Positions 36,305 through 44,692 of a DNA stretch of 64,000 nucleotides are shown here, piece after piece. The translations under genes and the position numbers were made by a program. The stretch covers positions 321,255-385,254 of the forward strand of contig NZ_LKEG01000026.1 in the NCBI RefSeq assembly GCF_001645105.1, in the 5' to 3' direction. The stretch is from Pseudomonas marginalis. GTDB lineage: Bacteria; Pseudomonadota; Gammaproteobacteria; Pseudomonadales; Pseudomonadaceae. The notes below the pieces were generated by a model, which had not been told where the DNA came from, did not search any database, and saw only the letters and a list, made by a program, of their open reading frames with translations. Within the stretch, counting starts at the first letter, position 1, and each line of letters begins with the position of its first letter.

Positions 36305-36625
36305 TCAGTCGTGCTTTTTCATCAGGTGTGAAGCGATGTTCAGCGACAACGGCTGACGCATCTTCCGACGGCTACGGCGCCACAACCACACGCCCAACCA
36401 CAGCACCAATAGCCCGATCACCGCCAGGATTGCCGAGCCGCCTGGGCTGGCATTCAGTTCGCCAAGGGCCGGCGAGTGACCGAACAGACCGGCGCCACCA
36501 GCGCCGGCCAACAGCACACCTACAATCGCCAGCAGCGCGGCAATGCCGGCCACCAGGCGCAGACGCCAGTTGCTCGGGCCCTTGGGGCGCAAGCGACGAG
36601 CATCAAAACCATCGGATATCTTCAT
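36305..36625 (-). CDS. small two-helix membrane protein, unknown
   Basis: A 106-residue protein with a basic N-terminus (DARRLRPKGPSNWRLR), a first membrane helix (about 23-45) followed by a Gly-rich loop, and a second helix (about 62-80) ending in WRRSRRKMRQ. The ATG at 36625 has GGAAAGG upstream. I recognise no domain. It is on the same strand as the Smr and cysteine hydrolase genes. Confidence 0.65.
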   Translation of the reverse strand: MKISDGFDARRLRPKGPSNWRLRLVAGIAALLAIVGVLLAGAGGAGLFGHSPALGELNASPGGSAILAVIGLLVLWLGVWLWRRSRRKMRQPLSLNIASHLMKKHD

Positions 36626-36766
36626 TCCGACCTTTCCTCCAGGGTATCGGCCCTTCGACCGGACAATACACAGGTTGTTCCTGTACCCGAGGCAATTGCA
36701 GCAAATGACAGGCATTTGCTGATGAGCGGAGACATAAACAGGCCGCGCCGCTCATCAGAAGGACGA

Positions 36767-37357
36767 TCAGATCAGATCTTTGGTCAGCGCCAGGGTGGCG
36801 AAGTTGTCGGCCATGATGGCCATTTCGGTCTGTTGCACATGTTCGGCGCTCAGGATGCCGCCTTTGTAAGGCAGGTCACGGGTGGCGCAGGCGTCTTCCA
36901 CCAGGGTGCAGCGAAAGCCCAGGTTCTTGGCGGCGCGCACGGTGGTGCTGACGCTGGAGTGGCTCATGAAACCGCAGACGATCAGGTCCAGCGAGCCGAG
37001 GTCCTGCAGGTGCTTTTCCAGCCCGGTGCCATGGAACGCGCTGGGCAGCAGCTTGCCGATGATGGTTTCGTCGCCTTCAGGCTCGAGCCCCGGGATGAAC
37101 TCGCCGCGCTCGCCCTGCGGGTCAAACAGGCCGCCAACGGTGCCCAGGTGGCGCACATGCACGATCGGGCGCCCGGCGTTGCGGGCTGCGGCGACCAGTT
37201 GCTTGATATTGCCAACCGCTGCGTCCATGCCCGAGAGGGCGAGTGGACCGCTGAGGTATTCCTTCTGGGCGTCGATGATCACGAGGGTCGCATGGCTGAG
37301 GTTCGCTGCTGCGTAACCACGACCGCTGAGTTGAAACATCGTCTTTGGAACGGACAT
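36767..37357 (-). CDS. isochorismatase-like cysteine hydrolase
   Basis: A 196-residue cytoplasmic hydrolase of the isochorismatase/nicotinamidase fold. The catalytic Asp is in LVIIDAQKEYL, the Lys region follows in GNIKQLVAAARNAG, and the nucleophile Cys is in LIVCGFMSHSSVSTTVRAA. The motif here reads CGFMSHSS instead of the more common CGVxTxxC. The start is the ATG at 37357 (MSVPKTMFQL). The substrate is unknown; family members cleave amides or vinyl ethers. Confidence 0.88.
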   Translation of the reverse strand: MSVPKTMFQLSGRGYAAANLSHATLVIIDAQKEYLSGPLALSGMDAAVGNIKQLVAAARNAGRPIVHVRHLGTVGGLFDPQGERGEFIPGLEPEGDETIIGKLLPSAFHGTGLEKHLQDLGSLDLIVCGFMSHSSVSTTVRAAKNLGFRCTLVEDACATRDLPYKGGILSAEHVQQTEMAIMADNFATLALTKDLI

Positions 37358-37596
37358 TCTGGGGCTCCTGTGAGGGGGGCTTTTGTGACATTGTCCACTG
37401 GCTGAGCGGTTCTGTGAATCGCTACCATCGTAAGGTACGCCGTTGTTGGCGTGCAGCCATGTCAAGAGGTGCGCGTGTTTAACCCAATGATGGCAATTTG
37501 GATGAATTCCGACGGATGGCGAAGGGGTTTCGTACGTCGTCGGTACCGGTGAAGACTGTTAGAATCGCCAGTCGTTTTTTCCAGGAGTTTGCCCCC

Positions 37597-38505
37597 GTGA
37601 TCACTTCCCGCCTGCGCACCTTGCGCGACCACATCCGATGGGCTGTCAGCCGTTTCCATGGGGAAGAGCTGTTTTTCGGGCATGGTACCGACAATGCCTG
37701 GGACGAAGCCCGGCAATTGGTGCTCGGCGCCTTGCACCTGCCGTGGGAAATTGCCGACAGCTATCTGGATTGCAACCTGGAAGAAGAAGAGATTTCCCAC
37801 GTTCAGCGTTTGCTGCATCGCCGCATCCATGAGCGCGTGCCCACCGCTTACCTGCTGAAAGAGGCCTGGTTCTGCGGCATGTCGTTTATCGTTGATGAGC
37901 GCGTGCTGATCCCGCGTTCGCCGATCGGCGAGCTGATCGAAAACCGCTTTGAGCCCTGGCTGGCCCAACCGCCGGCACGCATCCTCGACCTGTGCACGGG
38001 CTCCGGGTGCATCGGCATCGCTTGCGCCTATGAGTTCCAGGACGCCGAAGTGGTGCTGGGGGACCTGTCCTTCGAAGCCCTGGAAGTGGCCAACCAGAAC
38101 ATCGAGCGCCATGGCGTCGACGAGCGCGTGTACACCGTGCAGGGTGATGGTTTCGACGGTCTGCCGGGCCAGCGCTTTGACCTGATTGTGTCCAACCCGC
38201 CGTATGTGGATGCCGAAGACTTCGCCGACATGCCGGATGAATACCAGCACGAACCGGAGCTGGGCCTGGCCTGCGGCGATGATGGCTTGAACCTGGTGCG
38301 GCGCATGTTGGCCGAGGCGGCGGACCATTTGACCGAGAAGGGTTTGCTGATTGTTGAAGTGGGCAATAGCCAGGTGCATGTCGAGGCGCTGTACCCGGAA
38401 GTGGACTTCGCCTGGCTGGACTTCCAGCGCGGTGGGCACGGGGTGTTCATGTTGACGGCGGAGCAGTGCCGCCAGCATCAGGCCGTCTTCGCCGCCCGCG
38501 TTTAA
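37597..38505 (+). CDS. prmB: ribosomal protein L3 N5-glutamine methyltransferase
   Basis: A 302-residue SAM-dependent methyltransferase that modifies a glutamine of ribosomal protein L3. The N-terminal helical substrate domain (1-115) is followed by the Rossmann domain with [16 protein letters not shown] (SAM site) and the catalytic NPPY in [15 protein letters not shown] chose GTG at 37597 ([12 protein letters not shown]), with CAGGAG ten bases upstream, over the ATG at 37498: homologous PrmB proteins start there and the extra 33 residues look untranslated. Confidence 0.93.
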   Translation: MITSRLRTLRDHIRWAVSRFHGEELFFGHGTDNAWDEARQLVLGALHLPWEIADSYLDCNLEEEEISHVQRLLHRRIHERVPTAYLLKEAWFCGMSFIVDERVLIPRSPIGELIENRFEPWLAQPPARILDLCTGSGCIGIACAYEFQDAEVVLGDLSFEALEVANQNIERHGVDERVYTVQGDGFDGLPGQRFDLIVSNPPYVDAEDFADMPDEYQHEPELGLACGDDGLNLVRRMLAEAADHLTEKGLLIVEVGNSQVHVEALYPEVDFAWLDFQRGGHGVFMLTAEQCRQHQAVFAARV

Positions 38506-38514
38506 ACCGGTCAA

Positions 38515-38603
38515 CGTGGGAGGGGGCTTGCTCCCGATAGCGGTGCATCCGTCACTGCATTCGGTGACTGACACGCCATCATCGGGAGCAAGCCCCCTCC
38601 CAC
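38515..38603. repeat. REP-type inverted repeat pair
   Basis: CGTGGGAGGGGGCTTGCTCC and its complement GGAGCAAGCCCCCTCCCAC flank about 50 bases with an inner palindrome GTCACTGCATTCGGTGAC. It separates the convergent prmB and coiled-coil genes. Confidence 0.88.
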
Positions 38604-38607
38604 CGAC

Positions 38608-39414
38608 TTACCGGTGCGTGGCAATCCAGATCAACAGCCCGGCCTGAAACACCGTGAACGCCACCAGGCACGTGATGGTAAAGCGCAGCCCGCTGTCTTC
38701 ACGCTTGAACTTGGTGACCTTTTCCTCTTCCTTGCGCAGCTTCACTTCCTGCTCCATCAGGTTCTGCTCGGCCTGTTGCAGCATCTGCGCCGCTTCGAGA
38801 ATCTCCACGAACTGCACTTTTTCGGTGTTCCAGCTATCCAGCACATCGCTGACCTTGCCGGGCTGCACGTTGCCCTTCAGGTGCTGCACATCGGCGTAGG
38901 CCACATCAAAACCCTGGACACGCAGGAAATGATCGCGGCGCAGGCGGGTGGCTTCGTTCAACGCGTCTTTGTTGGCCAGGTCGACACCGTCGACGCGGTA
39001 ATGTGACCACTTCTTCTTCGCCCAGGCGGCGCCTTGAGCGACCAGGAAGCGCCCGATGCCTCGGTTGGCCGGTTCGATTTCCAGGCTGTTGCCGGGGCCG
39101 AAGTGCACGCGGTGTTTGTCGTGATCGACCCAAATGTCCAGGTGGTTCTGCTCACGGCGCACCCGCTGGCCCGGCAGTTGGATGACCATGCGCAACAGGC
39201 TGTGGTGTTTGTCATTGCGCTCGGCATAGCCGAACTGCACGAACCGCAACGGCCGCACGCCGGTGGCGCGGTCGATGGCCAGGGGCGCCAACCGCAGCAT
39301 CTTGAAATGCTCGGCCTGAACCTCCGCCCACGGCAGGGGCGCCGTGTCGACGGCCTCGGTTTTTTCAGCCGGGCTCTCGGCAGTCGGTTCCGGTGTTGCT
39401 TCAGTGGTTGTCAT
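38608..39414 (-). CDS. coiled-coil protein with C-terminal membrane anchor, unknown
   Basis: A 268-residue protein conserved, as I recall, between prmB and aroC in pseudomonads. A Pro/Glu/Thr-rich N-terminus (1-30) leads to a beta-rich domain of about 120 residues (LRFVQFGYAERNDKHHSLLR, DHDKHRVHFGPGNSLEIE). A long charged coiled coil follows (about 200-240, LQQAEQNLMEQEVKLRKEEEK), then one C-terminal membrane helix (about 248-265, FTITCLVAFTVFQAGLLIWI). It is therefore tail-anchored in the inner membrane with its bulk in the cytoplasm. I do not recognise a domain with known function. Confidence 0.75.
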   Translation of the reverse strand: MTTTEATPEPTAESPAEKTEAVDTAPLPWAEVQAEHFKMLRLAPLAIDRATGVRPLRFVQFGYAERNDKHHSLLRMVIQLPGQRVRREQNHLDIWVDHDKHRVHFGPGNSLEIEPANRGIGRFLVAQGAAWAKKKWSHYRVDGVDLANKDALNEATRLRRDHFLRVQGFDVAYADVQHLKGNVQPGKVSDVLDSWNTEKVQFVEILEAAQMLQQAEQNLMEQEVKLRKEEEKVTKFKREDSGLRFTITCLVAFTVFQAGLLIWIATHR

Positions 39415-39512
39415 GCGTGCGATCCTGTCCAAACCCAGCCAGTCGACAGTCTTTTTACTGTCGACCCTGGGCTTATCGGCCATTTTTGTCAGGACTGGAG
39501 GCAATTTGTCGT

Positions 39513-40475
39513 TTAACGGGGCTGAAGTCCGTCGATAAAGCGCACCAGGCGACTGCCCAGCTCGGCGGCGAGAGGAAGTTGCGGGTCATTGTAGGAGGCC
39601 AATTGTTGCTTTACGTCGTTGGGCACGATGCGCATCACGTGGTTCATGCCTTCGATCACCGTCAACTGGGCGTCGGGCTTGGCTTTTTTCAGCTGCTGGG
39701 CGTCGCCGACGCCCACCTGGATGTCGTTGGTGCCCTGGATGATCAGCGCGGGCATACGCAGCTTGGCGAAGGCTGCCGAGGGATCGGCGCGAAACAGGCT
39801 GATCAGGTAGGGCTGCACACTGGGTCGGAAAATACCTTCCAGCGGGCCAGGCACATCGGCATCCACCTGCCCGGCCTTGAGGTGATCGAGGATCTCATTA
39901 CTGCGCAGCAACAGGGCCGGGGGCAAGTGATCGGCCAGTTGCTGGCGGATCACCTGGTCCACGGGGCGAGCGCTGCCGGACAATGAAATAACGCCTGCCG
40001 GATCAAGTTGCGGCGCGGCAAGGGCGGCCACCAGGGCGCCTTCGCTATGGCCCAGCACAATCAGCGGGCCCATGCGTTTGTCGGCCTTGAGCAGTTTGCC
40101 CCAGGCCACTGCATCGGCCACATAGGCGTCCAGGGTCAGGTTGCGTTCATCCGGCGTGGCGGCCAGGCTCGCGGCCACCCCGCGCTTGTCGTAGCGCACG
40201 CTGGCGATGTTATGCCGCGCCAGTACCCAGGCCAGGCGCTTGAGGCTGTCGTTGCGCGCGCCGTCGGCGCTGTTGCCATTGCGGTCGGTGGGGCCGGAAC
40301 CGGCGATGATCAGCACCACCGGCACGGGGGTGTCCGACTGGGGCAGCAACAGCGAGCCAAACAGCTCGCCACTGCCGGTGTCCAGGCTGATGGGCCGTTG
40401 CAGCACGACAGGGGAGGCGGCGAAGCCAAGGCTGGAAAACAGAGTGAGGGTCAAAAGCAGAACTCGAAGCATCAT
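39513..40475 (-). CDS. exported alpha/beta hydrolase
   Basis: A 320-residue serine hydrolase with a signal peptide (about 1-19, LLLTLTLFSSLGFA), so probably periplasmic. The nucleophile elbow GHSEGALVAAL, the oxyanion region VVLIIAGSGPTDRNGNS and the late catalytic His in EGMNHVMRIV are present. PALIIQGTNDIQV carries the acidic residue. The fold and GSGPTDRNG motif resemble esterases of the YqkD/dienelactone-hydrolase-like group. It is divergent from aroC. The substrate is unknown. Confidence 0.9.
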   Translation of the reverse strand: MMLRVLLLTLTLFSSLGFAASPVVLQRPISLDTGSGELFGSLLLPQSDTPVPVVLIIAGSGPTDRNGNSADGARNDSLKRLAWVLARHNIASVRYDKRGVAASLAATPDERNLTLDAYVADAVAWGKLLKADKRMGPLIVLGHSEGALVAALAAPQLDPAGVISLSGSARPVDQVIRQQLADHLPPALLLRSNEILDHLKAGQVDADVPGPLEGIFRPSVQPYLISLFRADPSAAFAKLRMPALIIQGTNDIQVGVGDAQQLKKAKPDAQLTVIEGMNHVMRIVPNDVKQQLASYNDPQLPLAAELGSRLVRFIDGLQPR

Positions 40476-40618
40476 CGCGCCATCATGAGGAAGGTGCCGG
40501 TTGGACCAAGGTCTACCGGTAAGGTTTCGAGGATGAACTAGTCGGTTAGCCTGCGTATACTGGCCGCCTTAAGTTATTACGGTTGACTTGATTCAACTGA
40601 TTTCACGGAGCGCCCTGC

Positions 40619-41710
40619 ATGTCCGGCAATACCTTCGGCAAGCTGTTCACTGTCACCACCGCGGGCGAAAGCCATGGCCCGGCGTTGGTCGCCATTGTCG
40701 ACGGCTGCCCGCCCGGCCTCGAGCTGTCCCTGGAGGACTTGCAGCGTGACCTCGACCGCCGCAAGCCCGGCACCAGCCGCCACACCACCCAACGCCAGGA
40801 ACCCGACGAAGTCGAAATTCTCTCTGGCGTGTTCGAAGGCCGCACCACCGGTTGCGCCATCGGCCTGCTGATTCGCAACACCGACCAGAAGTCCAAGGAC
40901 TACTCGGCGATCAAGGACCTGTTCCGCCCGGCTCACGCCGACTACACCTACCACCATAAATACGGTGAACGCGACTACCGTGGCGGCGGCCGCAGCTCGG
41001 CCCGCGAAACGGCCATGCGTGTGGCCGCGGGTGCCATCGCCAAGAAATACTTGGCCACCCAGGGCATCATTATTCGCGGCTACATGAGCCAGTTGGGCCC
41101 GATCGAAATCCCGTTCAAGACCTGGGACAGCGTCGAAGACAATGCTTTCTTCAGCCCCGACCCGGACAAAGTACCGGAGCTTGAGGCCTATATGGACCAG
41201 CTGCGCCGCGACCAGGATTCCGTCGGTGCCCGAATCACGGTGGTGGCCGAAGGCGTTAAACCCGGCCTGGGCGAGCCTATCTTCGACCGCCTCGACGCTG
41301 AACTGGCTCACGCGCTGATGAGCATCAACGCGGTCAAGGGTGTAGAGATCGGCGCCGGCTTTGCCTGCGTGTCCCAGCGCGGCACCGAGCACCGCGATGA
41401 GCTGACCCCGGAAGGTTTTCTCAGCAACAACGCAGGCGGCATCCTCGGCGGTATTTCCTCCGGCCAGCCGATCGTGGCGCACCTGGCGCTCAAGGCGACG
41501 TCCAGCATCACCACGCCGGGCCGTTCGATCGATGTGCACGGCAACCCGGTAGACGTGATCACCAAGGGCCGCCACGACCCGTGCGTCGGCATCCGTGCCA
41601 CGCCGATTGCCGAAGCAATGATGGCCATCGTGCTGATGGACCACCTGCTGCGCAACCGTGGGCAAAACGCCGATGTACGCGTGAGTACGCCGGTATTGGG
41701 CCAGCTGTGA
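40619..41710 (+). CDS. aroC: chorismate synthase
   Basis: A 363-residue FMN-dependent enzyme making chorismate from 5-enolpyruvylshikimate-3-phosphate, last step of the shikimate pathway. Signatures are [20 protein letters not shown] at the start, [19 protein letters not shown] and the flavin-binding [20 protein letters not shown] near the end. Length is typical. The ATG at 40619 follows CACGGAGC. The gene is expected to be essential for aromatic amino acids. Confidence 0.97.
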   Translation: MSGNTFGKLFTVTTAGESHGPALVAIVDGCPPGLELSLEDLQRDLDRRKPGTSRHTTQRQEPDEVEILSGVFEGRTTGCAIGLLIRNTDQKSKDYSAIKDLFRPAHADYTYHHKYGERDYRGGGRSSARETAMRVAAGAIAKKYLATQGIIIRGYMSQLGPIEIPFKTWDSVEDNAFFSPDPDKVPELEAYMDQLRRDQDSVGARITVVAEGVKPGLGEPIFDRLDAELAHALMSINAVKGVEIGAGFACVSQRGTEHRDELTPEGFLSNNAGGILGGISSGQPIVAHLALKATSSITTPGRSIDVHGNPVDVITKGRHDPCVGIRATPIAEAMMAIVLMDHLLRNRGQNADVRVSTPVLGQL

Positions 41711-41741
41711 CAGCCTGTCATGGCAGGCGCGCGTGCTGTCG

Positions 41742-41786
41742 TTGTAGTGAGCGAGCTTGCTCGCGCCGGGCTGCGAAGCAGCCCCA
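41742..41786. repeat. single-arm REP immediately before the MFS start codon
   Basis: TTGTAGTGAGCGAGCTTGCTCGC followed by GGGCTGCGAAGCAGCCCC. This is a lone left arm of the family seen at 61207 and 62690, without its mirror. It ends three bases before the ATG at 41790, so the hairpin occupies the ribosome binding region. Confidence 0.8.
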
Positions 41787-41789
41787 GGT

Positions 41790-42953
41790 ATGACACCCGC
41801 TCTCCCATACTGGCGCCTCTCCAGCTTCTACCTCTTCTACTTCGCCCTCCTCGGGGCGACCGCGCCTTTCCTGGCGCTGTACTTCGATCACCTGGGGTTC
41901 TCCAGCGCGCGCATCGGCGAGCTGGTGGCCATCCCCATGCTGATGCGCTGCGTGGCGCCCAACCTGTGGGGCTGGCTGGGCGACTACACCGGTCGGCGCC
42001 TGGCGATCGTACGCTTTGGCGCGGTGTGCACCCTGGCAAGTTTTTCGCTGATCTTCATCAGCCACACCTACGCCTGGCTGGCCCTGGTGATGGCTTTGCA
42101 TGCGTTCTTCTGGCATGCGGTGTTGCCGCAGTTTGAAGTGATCACCCTCGCGCACCTGCAAAAACAGACCTCCCGCTACAGCCAGGTCCGCCTGTGGGGC
42201 TCCATCGGTTTCATCCTCACCGTGGTAATTATGGGCCGCCTGTTCGACTGGCTGAGCCTGGACATCTACCCGGTCGTCGTCGTGGTGATCATGGCCGGCA
42301 TCATTGGCGCCAGCCTGTGGGTGCCGAATGCGCAGCCCACCACCCACGGCAATCGCCTGGCTGGCGATGGCTTCCTGAAACAATTGCGCAGCCCTGGCGT
42401 GCTGGCGTTTTATGCCTGTGTGGCGTTGATGCAAATGAGCCATGGCCCGTATTACACCTTTCTGACCCTGCACCTCGAACACCTGGGCTACACCCGTGGC
42501 GTAATCGGCCTGCTGTGGGCCTTGGGCGTGGTGGCGGAAGTGCTGATGTTCCTGGCGATGAGCCGCATCCTCTCGCGCTTTTCGGTGCGCCGGGTGCTGC
42601 TGGCCAGTTTCCTGTTGGCGGCGCTGCGTTGGTTGCTGTTGGGCTCGTTTGCCGAGTTTTTCTGGGTGCTGTTAGTGGCGCAGGTGATGCACGCCGCCAC
42701 TTTCGGCAGTTTCCATGCCGCGGCGATTGCCTTCGTGCAACGCAGTTTTGGCGATAAGCAACAAGGCCAGGGCCAGGCGTTGTACGCCGCCTTGGCGGGT
42801 ACCGGCGGTGCGCTGGGTGCCCTTTATTCCGGTTACAGCTGGAACCTGTTGGGGCCGACCCTGACCTTCAGCATCGCCAGCGTCGCGGCCCTGGCCGCTG
42901 CCGCTATCATCGGTCTTCGATTGCAAGAGCAGAACCAAGGAACCCTTCAATGA
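41790..42953 (+). CDS. MFS transporter (HcaT/PPP-type)
   Basis: A 387-residue major facilitator with 12 membrane helices, resembling the 3-phenylpropionate transporter group (HcaT). The N-terminal WRLSSFYLFYFALLGATAPF, the MFS motif A-like loop GDYTGRRLAIVR and QTSRYSQVRLWGSIGFI are characteristic. The start ATG at 41790 is directly preceded by a REP hairpin and no good Shine-Dalgarno sequence is visible, so expression may be low. Its last four bases overlap the start of the acireductone-dioxygenase-like gene. The substrate is unknown. Confidence 0.85.
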   Translation: MTPALPYWRLSSFYLFYFALLGATAPFLALYFDHLGFSSARIGELVAIPMLMRCVAPNLWGWLGDYTGRRLAIVRFGAVCTLASFSLIFISHTYAWLALVMALHAFFWHAVLPQFEVITLAHLQKQTSRYSQVRLWGSIGFILTVVIMGRLFDWLSLDIYPVVVVVIMAGIIGASLWVPNAQPTTHGNRLAGDGFLKQLRSPGVLAFYACVALMQMSHGPYYTFLTLHLEHLGYTRGVIGLLWALGVVAEVLMFLAMSRILSRFSVRRVLLASFLLAALRWLLLGSFAEFFWVLLVAQVMHAATFGSFHAAAIAFVQRSFGDKQQGQGQALYAALAGTGGALGALYSGYSWNLLGPTLTFSIASVAALAAAAIIGLRLQEQNQGTLQ

Positions 42954-43480
42954 GCTATGTCGCCGTTTACTCCGCCGCTTCACCGGACACGCCGAACAAG
43001 GTCCTGACCCATTTTGACGATATCGCCGCGACCCTGGCGGAGCACGGCGTGCGCTTTGAACGCTGGCAGCCGAGCCCGATAGGGCAAGGGGCCAGTGACG
43101 CTGAAATGATTGCGGCGTACCAGATGCATATTGATGCCCTCGGCTACGAGGCTATTGAGGTGGTACGCGTGACCGGCGATCACCCGCAGAAGGCTGAACT
43201 GCGCGCGCAGTTTCTTGACGAACGCTGCTACAGCGAAGATGAGGTGCGTTTTTTCATCGCGGGGCAGGGTTTGTTTTCCCTGCACATTGGCGACTACGTG
43301 TACGCCGTGCGCTGTGAGAAAAATGACCTGTTGGTGATCCCGGCCGGTATCAAGCACTGGTTCGATATGGGCGAGAACCCGCATTGTGTTGCCTTGCGGT
43401 GTTTCAATACCGCACAAGGGCAGGTGCCCCTATTGACGGGCGACACTATCGCCCGGCACTTCCCTGGCTTAGACGACTAA
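42950..43480 (+). CDS. acireductone dioxygenase-like cupin lacking two metal histidines
   Basis: A 176-residue cupin clearly related to acireductone dioxygenase (MtnD/ARD) of methionine salvage: SPDTPNKVLTHFDDIAATLA, HPQKAELRAQFLDE, EDEVRFFIAGQGLFSLHI and HWFDMGENPH match the family. In classical ARD the segment before EDEVRFF carries two metal-binding histidines (pattern HxHxxxE). Here it reads ERCYSEDE, with Arg92 and Tyr94 in their place. Glu98 and His136 of the four-ligand set remain. It also seems about five residues shorter around GASDAEMIAAYQ. mtnB and mtnC, the usual neighbours, are absent. It overlaps the MFS gene by four bases. It is either a catalytically dead homologue or has a changed function, so I give no gene symbol. 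Confidence 0.85.
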   Translation: MSYVAVYSAASPDTPNKVLTHFDDIAATLAEHGVRFERWQPSPIGQGASDAEMIAAYQMHIDALGYEAIEVVRVTGDHPQKAELRAQFLDERCYSEDEVRFFIAGQGLFSLHIGDYVYAVRCEKNDLLVIPAGIKHWFDMGENPHCVALRCFNTAQGQVPLLTGDTIARHFPGLDD

Positions 43481-43690
43481 CCGCGACTTATCAGAAACTA
43501 CAATCCCTATAGGTTGGAAGTTGCTGTGGGAAGAAACTTAAACTTCTGTAAGGCTCGGCTGTTTATTCTGGGCCCTGCGCCTTAATACCACTCGTTATGT
43601 AACTCTCTCCGGCATCAACGTTTATGTCGCCTGTCAATAGGAGGAATCCGAATGTGGCGCGGCAGAGACAGAAAATAAGGAGAGGATTGA

Positions 43691-43960
43691 ATGAGCGCCC
43701 CAACGGAATTATTGATACCACCGTATACGGTGCCCAATGCGGTCAGACGACGTCTGAACCTGGCGGGAAAACCGCTGACCCCGGCGGAGTTAGAGATCCT
43801 GCGCTGGGCCTCGGAAGGCAAGACCGTCTGGGAGATCAGCCAGATTCGCACCACGTCCGAAGCCACGGTGAAATTTCACCTGCGCAATATCTACGGCAAG
43901 CTGGAAGTCAGTAACCGCGTGCAGGCGATGAACGAAGCGGCGCGTCAGGGACTTTGCTGA
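43691..43960 (+). CDS. HTH-only LuxR/GerE-type regulator
   Basis: An 89-residue protein consisting of a short lead and one LuxR-type C-terminal HTH: LTPAELEILRWASEGKTVWEISQIRTTSEATVKFHLRNIYGKLEVSNRVQAMNEAAR, residues about 29-84, broken here only by its helices. It has no receiver or autoinducer domain, so any control must come from its own expression or a partner. The RBS AAGGAGAGG precedes the ATG at 43691, about 210 bases after the previous gene. A bidirectional terminator follows. Target genes are unknown. Confidence 0.88.
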   Translation: MSAPTELLIPPYTVPNAVRRRLNLAGKPLTPAELEILRWASEGKTVWEISQIRTTSEATVKFHLRNIYGKLEVSNRVQAMNEAARQGLC

Positions 43961-43971
43961 AGGCAAAAAAA

Positions 43972-44006
43972 GGGCCGCGACACTCAACGGTGTCACGGCC
44001 CTTTTT
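43972..44006. terminator. bidirectional rho-independent terminator
   Basis: GGGCCG-C-GACAC pairs with GTGTC-A-CGGCCC (one internal mismatch) and is flanked by A-run and T-run. It serves both the LuxR-type gene and the convergent DUF3509 gene. Confidence 0.88.
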
Positions 44007-44018
44007 ACTGCCTGGCAT

Positions 44019-44297
44019 TTAAGCCGAATGATAAGTCGGCAGGGCAAAGCGGTTCTGGCTTTGCAGCATGGAAATCTGTGGCAGCTCGCTGGCTTGTTCC
44101 GCCAGGTCGCGGCGAATGGCGCTGATCACCCAGGTCAGCTGATCGGCAGTGTGCAACTGCTGATAGGAGATCGAACGCTTGACCTGTTTACCTTCGCTGT
44201 TGCGCAGCGTCAGCAGGATACCGCCGTCTGGGCGAGGCTGGGTGGTGACGTCGTAGTTGGAGAATACTGAAGCGAATTTATCTTGGATCAGGCTCAT
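44019..44297 (-). CDS. DUF3509 family protein
   Basis: A 92-residue cytoplasmic protein that I recognise as the Pseudomonas DUF3509 family from its opening MSLIQDKFASVFSNYDVTTQ and RPDGGILLTLRNSEGKQVKR. Function is unknown. The ATG at 44297 is preferred to the upstream one at 44360. It converges on the LuxR-type gene through a shared terminator and is divergent from the acyl-CoA synthetase gene across a 395-base region. Confidence 0.8.
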   Translation of the reverse strand: MSLIQDKFASVFSNYDVTTQPRPDGGILLTLRNSEGKQVKRSISYQQLHTADQLTWVISAIRRDLAEQASELPQISMLQSQNRFALPTYHSA

Positions 44298-44692
44298 GTC
44301 TATCAGCTCCGTTGGCTCAAGTTGGCAAGCATGGAGTGATAGGTGCAGTGATTGTGCCATCTAGCGGTTAGCTAAAATATCGTTATAAAACAATCACTTA
44401 AAAAAATAGCAAATTTTCGATTTCGTGCAATTTGCATGAATGGCCATCATGCATCCTGCATTTTGCGTGGCTCAGCCGGGTTGAGTGGGCGCGCCTCATT
44501 CTTAAATGACTGCGCCAGCACCGCGAAATTCCTTTTATCAGCGGTCGCCCCTTGGGATACAAAACTTTTCAAATCCCGCGTGTACAGCCGAAGAAGGGCT
44601 GACGTATTTTCCTGCAAGGCACTCGGTCTCTCGCCTATGGGCGCACGGGTGTTACAGGATCATTCGAAGAATAAGAAAAAGGACGTTCCTCC
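44298..44692. other. 395-base divergent intergenic region, AT-rich centre
   Basis: The stretch 44375-44440 is strongly AT-rich compared with its surroundings. It holds an inverted repeat, GCAAATT (44409-44415) and AATTTGC (44429-44435), which could be an operator. The last 30 bases are A-rich and carry a Crc/Hfq-like motif. No ORF is supported. Confidence 0.5.
44667..44680 (+). promoter_or_regulatory. A-rich AAGAATAAGAAAAA motif (Crc/Hfq type)
   Basis: It contains AAGAATAA, a match to AAnAAnAA, and ends 12 bases upstream of the acyl-CoA synthetase ATG next to its ribosome binding site. Confidence 0.45.

Noticed and set aside
43511..43690. Lux-box or riboswitch upstream of the HTH-only LuxR gene
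   Set aside because: I could not find a palindrome of lux-box type or a stable multi-stem fold by eye.
44409..44435. GCAAATT/AATTTGC inverted repeat as a defined operator
   Set aside because: It lies in AT-rich DNA where such matches arise easily, and I saw no second copy. Mentioned only within the intergenic entry.
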